From positions 77,737,300-77,801,299 of the forward strand of contig CM049314.1 of the NCBI GenBank assembly GCA_026874595.1: a DNA stretch of 64,000 nt. The letters are read 5' to 3'. This DNA comes from Sipunculus nudus. Taxonomy: Eukaryota > Annelida > Sipuncula > Golfingiida > Sipunculidae. Made by a program: the position numbers and the translations under genes. The notes under the pieces were generated by a model. It was not told the origin of the DNA. It searched no databases and saw only the letters and a program-made list of their open reading frames with translations. Positions 11,276 through 21,490 of the stretch are shown here, in pieces (the first letter of the stretch is position 1; every line of letters begins with the position of its first letter).

Positions 11276-11866
11276 AAAAATATTTACTGTACGTTTTGAG
11301 GTTCTTTCAAATTTTCTGTTTATGTCTCTATGATATTATCAGGGTAAATTTTATAGGGACGCATTTGTAATGTGAATAAAAAATTATCAAAACCTTTAAT
11401 TTTTTCATGTTTCCACCATCATAAAATACGGTAAAAGCGTAAAATATTGACGAGTTAATATAATCTTGTTACAAAATGAAATAAAATATCAATATAATAT
11501 ATTATAAAAACAGCATTATGAATGTTACAAAACAGAATGAGTTTATGTAAAAAATGTCATATATTAAAGATATTGAAAATGCTTGACACGTTGCTGACGA
11601 TATGATGACCAATGCATTAGCCATTACTGGCTTCCTCGTTTTACACATCTGGACTATAACCAAGCATTTCCGAGCAAAATATAGTCTATTACTTCGGATG
11701 GATAACCTTGATTTTTTAACATAATGATAGAATAGACCTTATTCAATCAATAAAAATAAAATGGTACTTTCCATTGATGTAGTAGCATTTTAATTATGCT
11801 TCGATCATTGCTTTATTTAAAAAAAATCCTTGCTTCCGACTTCGGACTTCCGAGTTTACACATAGC
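9482..11866. mobile_element. 2.4-kb stretch bounded by ~100-bp imperfect inverted repeats
   Basis: The plus strand from 9482 (TATGTAAACTTGGAAGTCCG...) and the minus strand from 11866 (TATGTGTAAACTCGGAAGTC...) align for about 100 bp inward, to roughly 9586 and 11770, at about 75% identity with small gaps. The motif CTCGGAAGTCAC recurs inside at 9685 and 9732. This looks like a degraded non-autonomous DNA transposon or fold-back element. The interior is AT-rich and holds a (TA)n tract but no transposase-like frame. No target-site duplication was identified. Confidence 0.55.
11224..11273. repeat. (TA)n microsatellite
   Basis: About 25 uninterrupted TA units inside the inverted-repeat-bounded stretch. 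Confidence 0.97.
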
Positions 11867-12289
11867 CGTCTGGGAATCCCCTACCGGATGTTATGATTCT
11901 CCCGCTGAAGCCGTGTAGACGAGTTTTTTCGAGTAAAACCAGCCTCCGTATTAAAAACTGCTGCACGAATACACGTAAGTCAACCATTGAAGTAATAATT
12001 ATCATTTTCTCCAACAGAATAACGTCACTTTCTGTCTTAACTAAGGAAAATGACAGTTCAAGAAGTAGATGAAAGTTAAAAGGTAGTGTCAGAAATGGCG
12101 TGCACATCTGCACATACTAGAATTGATGCGAACCCAATAGCTTGTACTGTCACCCCATCGTTCTTCAGTTCATCTAAAATCGACGTTTGGGGAGACAGGC
12201 TGTCGCTAGGGAGCACGCAGACACGCCATAGCACTTTTAGTGCACTTTTAGATTCATCCCCGACATCGGGCGGAAAAACTCACGTTCAT

Positions 12290-12530
12290 CGCACATGCAC
12301 GCACTTACAACATACGAGTGAGTATTGACACCGTACGTGAGCAGCACGTGTAAGTACGGCCTCCGTACGATAACGTGGCAATCGCACGGAGATCGTACGT
12401 TAAAAGCACGTCGTAAGCACGTAAAACTCGCTAACCACGTGCGCAACGTACGATGCACGCAAACGCTCACGGGCCACGCACTTACACCTTGCGCAACCGT
12501 GCGCGTCACGTACGTTGACGTACTGCCTCC
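12290..12530. repeat. CACGT/GTACG-rich degenerate oligomer block
   Basis: CACGT, GTACG and GCAC words recur every ~8-20 bp in a GC- and CpG-rich patch set in AT-rich DNA. Open frames on both strands (12237-12651) follow from few AT-rich stops and resemble no protein. It is probably the interior of a MITE-like element, but I found no convincing terminal inverted repeats. Confidence 0.5.
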
Positions 12531-12649
12531 CTGCTCTTGCCACTTCCCACGTTTTCAGAAAAACGTGGCGGCCGTGGACTTAAAAAAATATAAAAAAACA
12601 TGCGAACCAAAAACACGCACGATGGTTTGTGATGGCTTAAACCTTAAGT

Positions 12650-12930
12650 AGCGTGATGGCGTAATGGTTAGAGCGATGAACTTGTGCCCGCAAGGTTGTG
12701 TGTTCGCGTCCCGCCCTGACAGCCGTCTGCGTGAAGGCTCCTGTCTGAAGGGTGCGCTGTCTTCACCCAGGAGTGATTGGGTACTAGTCAACGGCGGTGA
12801 ACAAATGTAGAATGAATAACCTTCTATCGCAAGTTTCGGCTGCTTAGGTTGTAGAGCTACAAAAATGTACAGACTCGTGAGACCAGGAAGGCAAAGTTTA
12901 AAGTCGGCTGAGACTTTAAACCTCCTTTAC
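12650..12930 (+). mobile_element. tRNA-derived SINE candidate
   Basis: TGGCGTAATGGTTAGAGCG (12655-12673) fits a pol III A box and GTGTTCGCGTCCC (about 12700-12712) a B box, with tRNA-like spacing. The A/B-box region is followed by a ~200-bp non-tRNA body that includes CTTAGGTTGTAGAGCTACAA. No full cloverleaf could be drawn, so this is a SINE head rather than a working tRNA gene. The family is not recognised and no poly(A) tail is obvious. Confidence 0.6.
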
Positions 12931-15900
12931 CTTTAGTGATCGTTTGTGACTTCAGGATTGTTCCAAGCCCTATGCATGTAAACCAGAAATCCAGAAGACT
13001 TTTTTAATATGATTCCTGTCGTCTTGGTGTCCCCGTCTTCTTTCAGAAGACATTAAGTACATCCCTGGTAAGTCGTGATTGTATTTTTTAGGGGAAACAA
13101 TATAAAAGTAATGTTCAGCCCGTGCACGGCTGAGGAGACAACTTCAAATTATACGTTTATCGCTGCTCAGGCGCTGCTAGAGTATTCGTGTTAAGGAAAT
13201 CGGTATGACCTTGAAAACGGCATTGAGATTAATGAAGCAGTGGCAAGCAGTGGAGCAGATAAAACTGTCGGGGTTGTCGTCATTTAGAGGAACACTTCTA
13301 GGTTACGTGCGTAGGGTTAAGCGCTGCTAGGAACTCGTGCCAAAGATTTAATGGGTTTGCAAGGAATCACTGGAAAAGTCCTCGAAGCAGTCAGTTTACC
13401 AGTTCAATATTAATGCCTCTACAAGGAAGCCATGCATGCGTTAATTCGCGTTCTTATGTGTGTGTATGTTCGTATGTGTTTGTTCACAACCTAACTCACG
13501 TAATCATGAAATAATCAGGGTATGTCGGGACAGGACTAAGGAGGCTCGAATAACTTAGAATTTGGTGTTGATCCAGCGCATGATTCGAACCCAGGAAGGA
13601 ATTCCAGGATTATTCCTAACGTGTAGTTACAAATGTCCGAATGACATGGAAAAAGGGCCGAATACGTGAATGCAAAGACTTGTTGGGGAACATATGCACC
13701 AATGAACCTGGGAATATGGGCCATTTAGTGAATGAAAACATTCATTGCGGAGTATCCCGCATTAAAGGCCGCCCACATGGCGGAGGCCTGCTTTCGTGGG
13801 AATACATATTTCTAGTTCTTATTTTTTATCTATTCCACTCGAATGCTTCGTCACTTTGGAATTGTAAAAAAAATGTAACATTAAAATTAACGTTATATTT
13901 AAAGACGTGTCATAATATATACGATTGCTTCATCATTACCAATACTATAATGAATATAAAGTTAGACATTGTCGGGGAAAGAATATGCTGGCTGACATGT
14001 GCACATTACGGGAACGTGATGTCATACATTGTCAGCTTGTTGGTGACAGTGGTCTGGCAACATTGTCTACCAAATCTACACTCGGTCATTGCAATAATTT
14101 TATCTTAATAAATCGGATGAACAAAAGTGTACTGGTAAAAATTTCAAATTATATTTCTTGTAGGATTGTAAGGAAACACTGCGCCATTGTGAAAATAACA
14201 TTGGCCTGTCTTCTGGAAACAGGTAAATATATCATTGAATGCATGCGAGGAATGTGAAAACCCGACACAATCTATGTTTCGTGATCGTTTAGCCCGTCAT
14301 TCATACAACTACAAATTGGCTGTCTGTGTGGATTTCTCAGCTACCCGCCTGTGCCGTTCTTATCTATGTATATTCCGTGCTTGCTCGGGCATCGCTGTTT
14401 GGGGGTAAACCTATTTATCTGTCTAGCCCTGACATGAACATCAACATAAAGGAACAAACCTGCACAGGACTGTTTAAACTATTTCTATAGGACTGTTTTA
14501 CTGCAGGCCTTGCCAGGGATTCTATTTCAGCCAACTCTGTAACTGATTTCGGTGTGTTTGCTCTTTATCAGCGTTTGGTGTGTTTGCCACAGTTCAGTAT
14601 ATGTTTACATATGAGCAGGCAGAGAAAGAATAGATTTATATTTTATTTATATATAGCGAGTGTATCGTTTATCATTATGCATGTTAAAGATATATAAAGA
14701 TATATATAACAAAGATAATATATTATGAAAATATTAAAATCATATAATAATACAATTTTATATCAAATCATTTAAAATCGGTTATTTCGTTTCTCTCCTG
14801 TGATAACGTCTTTATTATACAGACGGTAGCACTATGTCGGTGTCACGCAACTGCTCTGTGCACATCTGGGAAAAGCGGCCATTTATCAGAAATTACTATA
14901 ACAGGCTTTTAAGCAGGTGAACTCGGCCAATAGAAAACCATACCTGAACATTTCTCCAATTATTACTAACCCAAAACCATAAATACAATTAATACTCAAC
15001 CATGTGAGTATTGATGACTGTTATGTACCTCAGTTTTCATGTTAGTTATTATTTAAAAAAAAAACGGATATTTTTTTAAAAGTTTTTCCCCTTTGGATTG
15101 CCTGGCCAAGGCTGCAATGTGATTTGATCGTCGATTCGTCTGGTTTTTCCTGGAGAATGTACATTTGGAACAACCGAGTCTCTTGTAAATGACAGTTTAT
15201 GAGTCGACCAACGGCAGAAAGCCAGTTTAGTGTGGTATTTGCGACTGTTACCGCTTTCTCGTAAATGAGCCAACAGTCGGCCAGCAATTTCTATGTGACA
15301 GCGACTTGAGCCTTACTCCGTAAAGTAAGTTTTACATCCAGTAACACTTTAACGAAATAGCTCCCCAAGCAAGTGAACTTTGTGGGTAGCTTATAGAACC
15401 CTATGAAATCGGAGGCAAGATTTTTAAAAGTAAACATTTCATGTCAGTCAATCAATAATGCATTAACAAAAATGGCAACATAGATGTAAAGAGGTTATAG
15501 TTGATCAGTACCCCACCGACTTGGCCTTATCTCAAAGTCAAAGATTATTTTGTTAGTTTACCAATTCTTGCATTTAGACTGGTGGGCGCAAATTTGGCCG
15601 GTTCGTATTTTCTATGGGGCGAGTTCACTAGCTGGATACAGGGGCCTAGTTTCTGACAGATGGCCCTGCGCTGCGACCAACCCTTCTAGAAATTTCTCAA
15701 ATGTTATCAATTTCCACAGCATCTAAGGCAAACATTGCATCTTTCCAACAAACCTAGACAAAAGAAAAATAAAACGAGGCGTGGCCACAGGGGAACCCCG
15801 TCACAGCAACTTACTGCCCACGTCATTAATAATATTTAAACAAAAAATATCTCTGAATACATTGTCAGCCGTATTAGTATGATATAGAAAATAAAAATTA

Positions 15901-16042
15901 TTTTACGAAGAAAAGTAGTTTTAATGTGCGGATATAAGTGATGACCTTTTATTTGGTACACGTGACTTATTCCCACAATTGTTATGTATCATTTATGTAT
16001 AATGAAGTTTAGGTTTCTTTTTGCGAAAATTACAACTGGATT
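12931..16042. other. No gene recognised
   Basis: Open frames here (13536-13724, 13641-14108, 13925-14257, 15042-15287) are short, overlap or oppose one another, and show no domain, signal or splice pattern I can name. A weak ~150-bp internal similarity exists around the two GCGCTGCTAG motifs near 13171 and 13321. Confidence 0.5.
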
Positions 16043-16191
16043 CTTGCAATGCTGTTGCAGCAAAACAGGTGAACAATCAAGTCGGGTTTTTTTTTCCATA
16101 TTTGAGCGTTTCGTCAAACTCGAAGGGATTCGGCTTCTCACCTTATGAGGTTTTAATTACTTATTAATATTGTTTGCGGGAACTATTTAAG
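16043..16191 (-). pseudogene. Duplicate of the GPCR gene's 3' flank
   Basis: Aligns with 20060-20215, just downstream of the GPCR stop codon on the minus strand. Shared landmarks in the same order are GTTGCAGCA.AACAGGT, TCAAACTCGAA, CTTCTCAC and the ATTGTTTG.GGGAAC motif. It belongs with the coding-tail duplicate at 16550-16692. Confidence 0.75.
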
Positions 16192-16544
16192 CCCCGTTCC
16201 CACTTACCCGAGTTTGACGCCGAATCGCCACGAACTGACATAATTAAAATCCGTACGCCCGTCGTGGGGTTGTCGTAGATGTCTTGAACATCCGGTAATG
16301 GTTTTAGCGAGATCATGAGCACTCAGAATTCCTAGCGCTATTTTTGAAATGTTCAAAAATTAAGCTTTGTCGTCACAAGTCGTAGCTAAGTCGTAACAGT
16401 TTCTTTGTAATTCGTATAAGTCTTCATAATTCGTGTTCCTTCGTGATGTAAAACATTGTTTCGAATGCTCAGGAAGGACCACGACATTGACACGACTTCA
16501 ACACGACTACAATATGACATCCACAAGAACCTCTCAAGAGAGAG
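16192..16544. mobile_element. 353-bp insertion flanked by TTAAG
   Basis: It interrupts the GPCR-tail duplicate. TTAAG occurs on both sides (16187-16191 and 16545-16549), while the intact gene has a single TTAA at the matching place (AACTTAAATC). The left end reads CCCCGTTCCCACTTACCC. The interior is full of CGAC and GTCGT words. The right end (CTCAAGAGAGAG) is not an inverted copy of the left end, so the superfamily is open; a TTAA target alone would suit piggyBac-like elements. Confidence 0.6.
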
Positions 16545-16549
16545 TTAAG

Positions 16550-16692
16550 TTTATCTGCCCAGTGCTATTATGGTTCTCGACCCCGTTGCACTCGATTTTA
16601 TTTAGGGGATATTTCGACTCTTATTCACTGGGTCGGTTGGTCCCGAGCTCATCCCTGGAGAATTGGTCGGTCTGAACGAGACACTGCTTTTA
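16550..16692 (-). pseudogene. Partial GPCR pseudogene: duplicated C-terminal tail
   Basis: On the minus strand this reads LVQTDQFSRDEL, then TNRPSE, a stop codon, and a diverged copy of the remaining tail (YPLNKIECNG...). The intact receptor at 20207-21490 has the same tail as residues 385-427. Homology stops at about 16692, so none of the seven-helix domain is present. A premature TAA and several substitutions show decay. Together with 16043-16191 it is a segmental duplicate of the receptor's 3' end about 3.6 kb away in the same orientation. Confidence 0.85.
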
Positions 16693-16699
16693 TGATTTT

Positions 16700-18020
16700 T
16701 TTTTTCTTTTTCGAATGGGGCTTTGTTTTTCGAAAACATTTAACTCAACGTGTATCATAAAATCAAATTACTAGAATAAAAGTAGCTGCATATTAGGTCT
16801 TAAATGGCCCCAAATTAGAAAAAAATGTATACCCTCTACACACGTCATTTTTTTCTTTCTTCAGCCATCGCAATTTTCCGACCAATGTGTGCGTCATGCC
16901 CCCCCCCCTCTTCCGGACATCGGGACCTTTGTTCAGGTTTTGCAATTTATTGTCCCGGATAGGACCCCTCCTTTTCCTGAATTCTGGATTTAGTCTTTGC
17001 TTAGGTGACACAGACTAAAACGTTTACAACTCAAACACTGTATGGCGATTTCAGATTATGCCCGCTTTAGTTCAATCCCACCACCCATATATATAATTGT
17101 GTTCTGAAAATTTGGTTTGGCCTTTACTCTAGCTAATGTGAGTTCTTGTTGATCTCTTAACCTAGTTGAATATTTGTATAGTTTACGTTTGTATGTGATG
17201 TGTCATTCATTTTGGTATAAAAGTGCGAGTCGTTATCAGTATAATTTACAATATGATTAACATTTTGCGATATAATAATTTATAACATTGATTCTAGCTT
17301 CGAGTCTGGTATTTCTCCGTTTGATTCAATAGAGTTAAAATTAATGCATTTTTTCATTCATCCAAATAACTTAGGAGAGTAATCTGAACAGCGCTTGAGA
17401 CGTCAGCCTGACATCATGTTCAGACTATTCCCTGAGGTTATTTTCAGGTTTTATCAGATTACAATGGGAGACTTGATATAGGGGAGGGGGTAACCTGAAG
17501 TTTACAAGGCTGAGATGTATTCGGTTCGTCACCTGAAGCAAAGGCCACAGAATTAGCAACCATTGTAACGTTGTCGGCTAGCATGATCCGTGTAACCATG
17601 ACACCTATATATTTATATTATCCCGTGACCCGAGCCGTTTTCACACTATACATGCAGGGATGTCAAATACGGTCTTTCCCCTTCCGAATTCGACATATGA
17701 TATTGGATATACATCTTGTTCATACTTCACAAGAAAAAAGTGGCTGTTCAATCAAATAAATGACAAGGTATTCGATTCATTTCTCTTGTTTGAAGTTAAG
17801 CGCGTAAATGTTCTTCCAACAGCTTATGCTTTGTGGAAACTGTATTGGACAAGATACAATTAACGCATGGTCACACAGCGTTTTTTAATACTGTTTTAAT
17901 AAATTCAATATCGAAACTGCCTCCCGGTATGGTTTCATCGATGCAAATCAAATCTTGAATGAATACGGATGAAGAAACAATTCCATGTTTTAATCCAAAT
18001 TTTTATATCAGAAGAAATAT
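16700..18020. other. No gene recognised
   Basis: AT-rich sequence with short open frames (16793-17011, 17571-17863) that lack recognisable motifs. A C-rich tract lies near 16900. Confidence 0.5.
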
Positions 18021-18033
18021 GTTTTAAGGAAAC

Positions 18034-18580
18034 TTTAATAATAATAATAATAATAATAATATATAGTATTTATATAGCACCAATTCTCCGATGGTCGGAC
18101 TCACAGCGCAATTTACACACACACACATAGATTTTCATGGAAATCTACTCCCTCTGCCTGACCCAGAAAAAAAATAATGCATATTAATTACCAAAAGCTT
18201 GCCGTAAAAGATACGTTTTAAGATTAATTTAAATGAAGCAAGAGTTGGAGATTTTTATAAGTGTAATGGGAAGTGAATATCAAACTCTTGGGGCTATGGA
18301 ACGGAAGGAACGTTCACCGATTTTCATATTACACTTTGGTACTTTAAGAAGATTACCGCCAACCGAGCGCAGCGTACGCAAAGGCCGATGGGTTATTATT
18401 TTTTCAGTCAAATATGATGGAAGTGAGTCATCAAAACGGCGGTAAACAAAAACAGCAATTTTGTATTGTATGCCGGACTTGACGGGAAGCTAATGGAGAT
18501 GTTTGAGCAGCGGGGTGACGTGGTCGGTATTACGCTTCTTAAGAATGAGACGCGCAGCATTATTCTGGACCACCTAATAT
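18034..18580 (+). repeat. Possible dispersed repeat headed by (AAT)n
   Basis: Begins with (AAT)n at about 18040-18062 followed by ATAGTATTTATATAGCACC, a start I associate with a common invertebrate dispersed repeat (memory, not a search). The short frame at 18233-18445 contains AMERKERSPIF and RRLPPTERSVRKGRW; these are probably chance reading frames within the repeat. Confidence 0.35.
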
Positions 18581-18599
18581 TTTAAATGATTAAAGTATA

Positions 18600-20200
18600 T
18601 CTGCATATTTTCTTTTTTTAGGAATTTTCAATTTCTAAATTTTTAATAATCAGTTGAGAGTTTTAGTTGTTTATTTCACACGTGAGGGTAATAACGTTCA
18701 TGTAAGATAAATATCCCCCTGGCCCGGTTTACTTTCTAAAGTTAATGAAATGTCAGGGCTCTGTCGAATCCAAGTCTGAGTGCGGAGTGGCGTCCTACAA
18801 CATTTGGTCTATGACCCTGCTGGCTTTCGCACTGTATCCTTAACCAGTCCTGTTTTATCATTTATGACAAGTGTCATTGGACAGGATAAACAACTTACGA
18901 GCACGGATAACTAAATTATCCTCTTTGGCTATGGTTATTACCCAATATGAATTGAAAATCGTATATGCAAAATAAAACACATATATGCAATTGGAAAAGT
19001 CTATACAGGAAATAAAACCAAATTGTTTATTATATAATTTAAATTTACAAAGATATTTCGATTTTACGAGTTTAACAAGTAATCAATGAAGATTCGACGG
19101 CATTGGTTAAATTGTAATGCCTCCAGTAAAATATCACACCCACAGTCAGACAGCGTCATGTCTTTTCTCCATCTCCACACACTATTAATAACCGGCTTAA
19201 AGACAATGTCCTCTTACACATATCAACTTTCTCACTGATCTGTTGCTTTTTAACAAGACGCAATTTCTCCCTATCCGGTTTGTCATCTTCGTTCCAGCAA
19301 AAAAAAAATTACAAAGTAAATATATGGTGTAATGAAAACGTGCGCGTAATGACATTTCGCCACATATGAAAATAAAACAAACCTGAAGCTTTTGCGACAT
19401 GCTCGTTTTAAATCAACCAGCTCTATTATCCGCTGAAAATCAGGAAACTTCACCCTTGTGACGTAATTGAGCGTTCGTCACATGACCACTGTGAGTCCAG
19501 GTACTTCTTATAAATCACTCTTACCCTCGTTTTACTGTTTTCCTGTCCAGGCACAAATTATAACACAAATGACATCCTAGAAAAATGTGAAGAAACTTGG
19601 GTAGGTACCGTCCCATGTTTGTCAGCTTCGCCATTAGTATTGATTTATACCAGATCTGTTTCTCTCATATTACGTCCCTGTGACATATTTCTCATATTCC
19701 TCAATGTGCTGACGCAGAAACTCCAGCGAGGCGACAACAACAGATCATTCATACCGCTGTCAGTGGTTTGTAAACGCAATAAATTGGTTTTAAAATCATG
19801 TTTCAATATTAACACAGGAATATATGAACATGTTTACCAATTCGTAACATCGTCGGACGTGACTTTCTTATACCATTTTTAGCATGTTGTCCTCCCTTCA
19901 ATGGTTTATGTTTAATTTGTTGATCTGTATCAGGAACGGTATTAAAAGATCGATGTTTACAATGTGAGACATGGTTGGCTTATTTTTTTATATCAGCTAC
20001 AGTGCGTTATGGATTGCTTGTCTTTTTAATATCAAAAGTTGTTGTCAACTTATCATAACTTTGTTGCAGCACAACAGGTCATAAACAGGTCTTGTTTGAC
20101 ACATCAGTCAGAAGAACTAGCTGTCCATATTCCAGAGTTTGTCAAACTCGAACATCTTCTCACTTTCTGAGGTTGTAACTTATAATTAACATTGTTTGGG
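18600..20200. other. No gene recognised; 3' flank of the GPCR gene at its right end
   Basis: No domain-bearing frame is visible. About 20060-20206 is the immediate downstream flank or 3' UTR of the GPCR and is the part duplicated at 16043-16191. I did not find a clear polyadenylation signal. Confidence 0.5.
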
Positions 20201-20206
20201 AACAAC

Positions 20207-21490
20207 TTAAATCTGCGTAGTGTGATTATGGTTCTCAGCCCCGTTGCACTCAGTTTTATTTAGGGGGTATTCCTCCTCGTATTCACTGGGTCGGTTGGTC
20301 TGGAGCTCATCTCTAGAGAATTGGTCGGTCTGAACGAGACTGCTTTGTCTGGAGGGTCCACGGCATCCAAAGGCCCGAAGCAGCCAACAACGACGGCACT
20401 TCTTAAAGCCCAGTATATGCACCAAAGATTGTCTGAACATCGGGCCGCTTACGGTGTAGAGGAAAAAGTTAATCACAAACCCCATTATGTACAGCAAATT
20501 CACATATTCTCTCGATGACGACATCTGCTTATCGTCCAGTTTGATTATACCGTGTCGGTGCATCTTCCATAACAGAAAATGTATGAGACTGGGTAAATAT
20601 GAGATTATGTAAGTGCTAGATACAAGAAATAAGATTTTTGTGAGTTTTCTTGTTGCTTCAACTCGCCGGGCACGCCTTTCGGCCGTAGCCTCCCGGATCG
20701 AGGCTCGTAGGTTAGCTTTCCGGAAGTGACGTACCACTAGCGCGTTCACCGCGGCGATAAGCACAACAGGAATTATTCTAAACGCAATAGCTTCCGTGAA
20801 ATAGAGGGTACTGAATAATTTCTGGTGCTCCTTACTCATGGCACATAAACTGTGTTGTGGGAACAGTTTCATGAACATAATGTGATACGGCAAAATAAGC
20901 GCAGTTATAATAACTACAAGTATTATCGATATAACTTTAGCACGGTATGTTGTGCATACGGTGCGATAATCAGCTGGTCTGTATACAGCAAGGAAACGTT
21001 CAATGGTGAAAGCTAAGATCAAACAAGATGAAAAATCAGCAAAGAGGTCTATGGTAAATTGAAAAAAGACGCAACCGAAGAAACTGTTGTTGTATGGATC
21101 AAATGTGGAGCCATAGTAAAAGGAACATCGGAAACCAGGTAGAACTTTGACGAAGAACACACTGAGAAGGTACCCCATATCGGAGCATGCGAGAATCAAC
21201 AGGTAAACGTGTGAGGATACACTGCGCATGTCTCGGGATGAAAAAACTAGAACACTAAGAGTATTCCCGATGACGCCAATAATTATGAATACGAGCATAA
21301 TGATTAGAATGATCCTTATGTCTGTGGAGTCACTGTGCCCCCAGCAGTGATGTGACGTAGCTGGAGTGGCGTTTGATGTATTAAGGCTTATGTTCGGCGC
21401 ACCGGTGAGCAAAGAAACGGTTGTAAACACATCAACGTCTTCATTGGTTGTTGGGATCACGGGTTTGATTGCGTACACTGCGGCTGCCAT
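20207..21490 (-). CDS. Intronless class A (rhodopsin-like) G-protein-coupled receptor, orphan
   Basis: 427 residues in one uninterrupted frame. The start has a good context (A at -3, G at +4; AAAATGGC). Seven hydrophobic helices are visible at about 58-83, 94-118, 140-165, 184-207, 229-253, 283-308 and 330-349. Family marks: GN in TM1 (N76), LACSD in TM2 (D104), C140 and C216 for the conserved extracellular disulphide, ERF (164-166) in place of DRY, P241 in TM5, SYLP (297-300) in place of CWxP, and NFFLY (341-345) in place of NPxxY. N-glycosylation sequons lie at N33, N37 and N40, and possibly N134. Cysteines 365, 368 and 376 after TM7 could be palmitoylated. The layout suits a plasma-membrane receptor of peptide or orphan type signalling through G proteins. 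The ligand is unknown. Lineage-expanded intronless GPCRs are common in molluscs. Confidence 0.93.
   Translation of the reverse strand: MAAAVYAIKPVIPTTNEDVDVFTTVSLLTGAPNISLNTSNATPATSHHCWGHSDSTDIRIILIIMLVFIIIGVIGNTLSVLVFSSRDMRSVSSHVYLLILACSDMGYLLSVFFVKVLPGFRCSFYYGSTFDPYNNSFFGCVFFQFTIDLFADFSSCLILAFTIERFLAVYRPADYRTVCTTYRAKVISIILVVIITALILPYHIMFMKLFPQHSLCAMSKEHQKLFSTLYFTEAIAFRIIPVVLIAAVNALVVRHFRKANLRASIREATAERRARRVEATRKLTKILFLVSSTYIISYLPSLIHFLLWKMHRHGIIKLDDKQMSSSREYVNLLYIMGFVINFFLYTVSGPMFRQSLVHILGFKKCRRCWLLRAFGCRGPSRQSSLVQTDQFSRDELQTNRPSEYEEEYPLNKTECNGAENHNHTTQI

Noticed and set aside
12650-12725. Functional tRNA gene
   Set aside because: Box motifs are present but no complete cloverleaf could be drawn, and a SINE-like body follows.
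12086-12791. Overlapping frames on both strands
   Set aside because: Explained by a CpG-rich, stop-poor repeat block and a SINE candidate.
20321-20518. Plus-strand frame inside the GPCR gene
   Set aside because: Antisense shadow of the receptor coding sequence.
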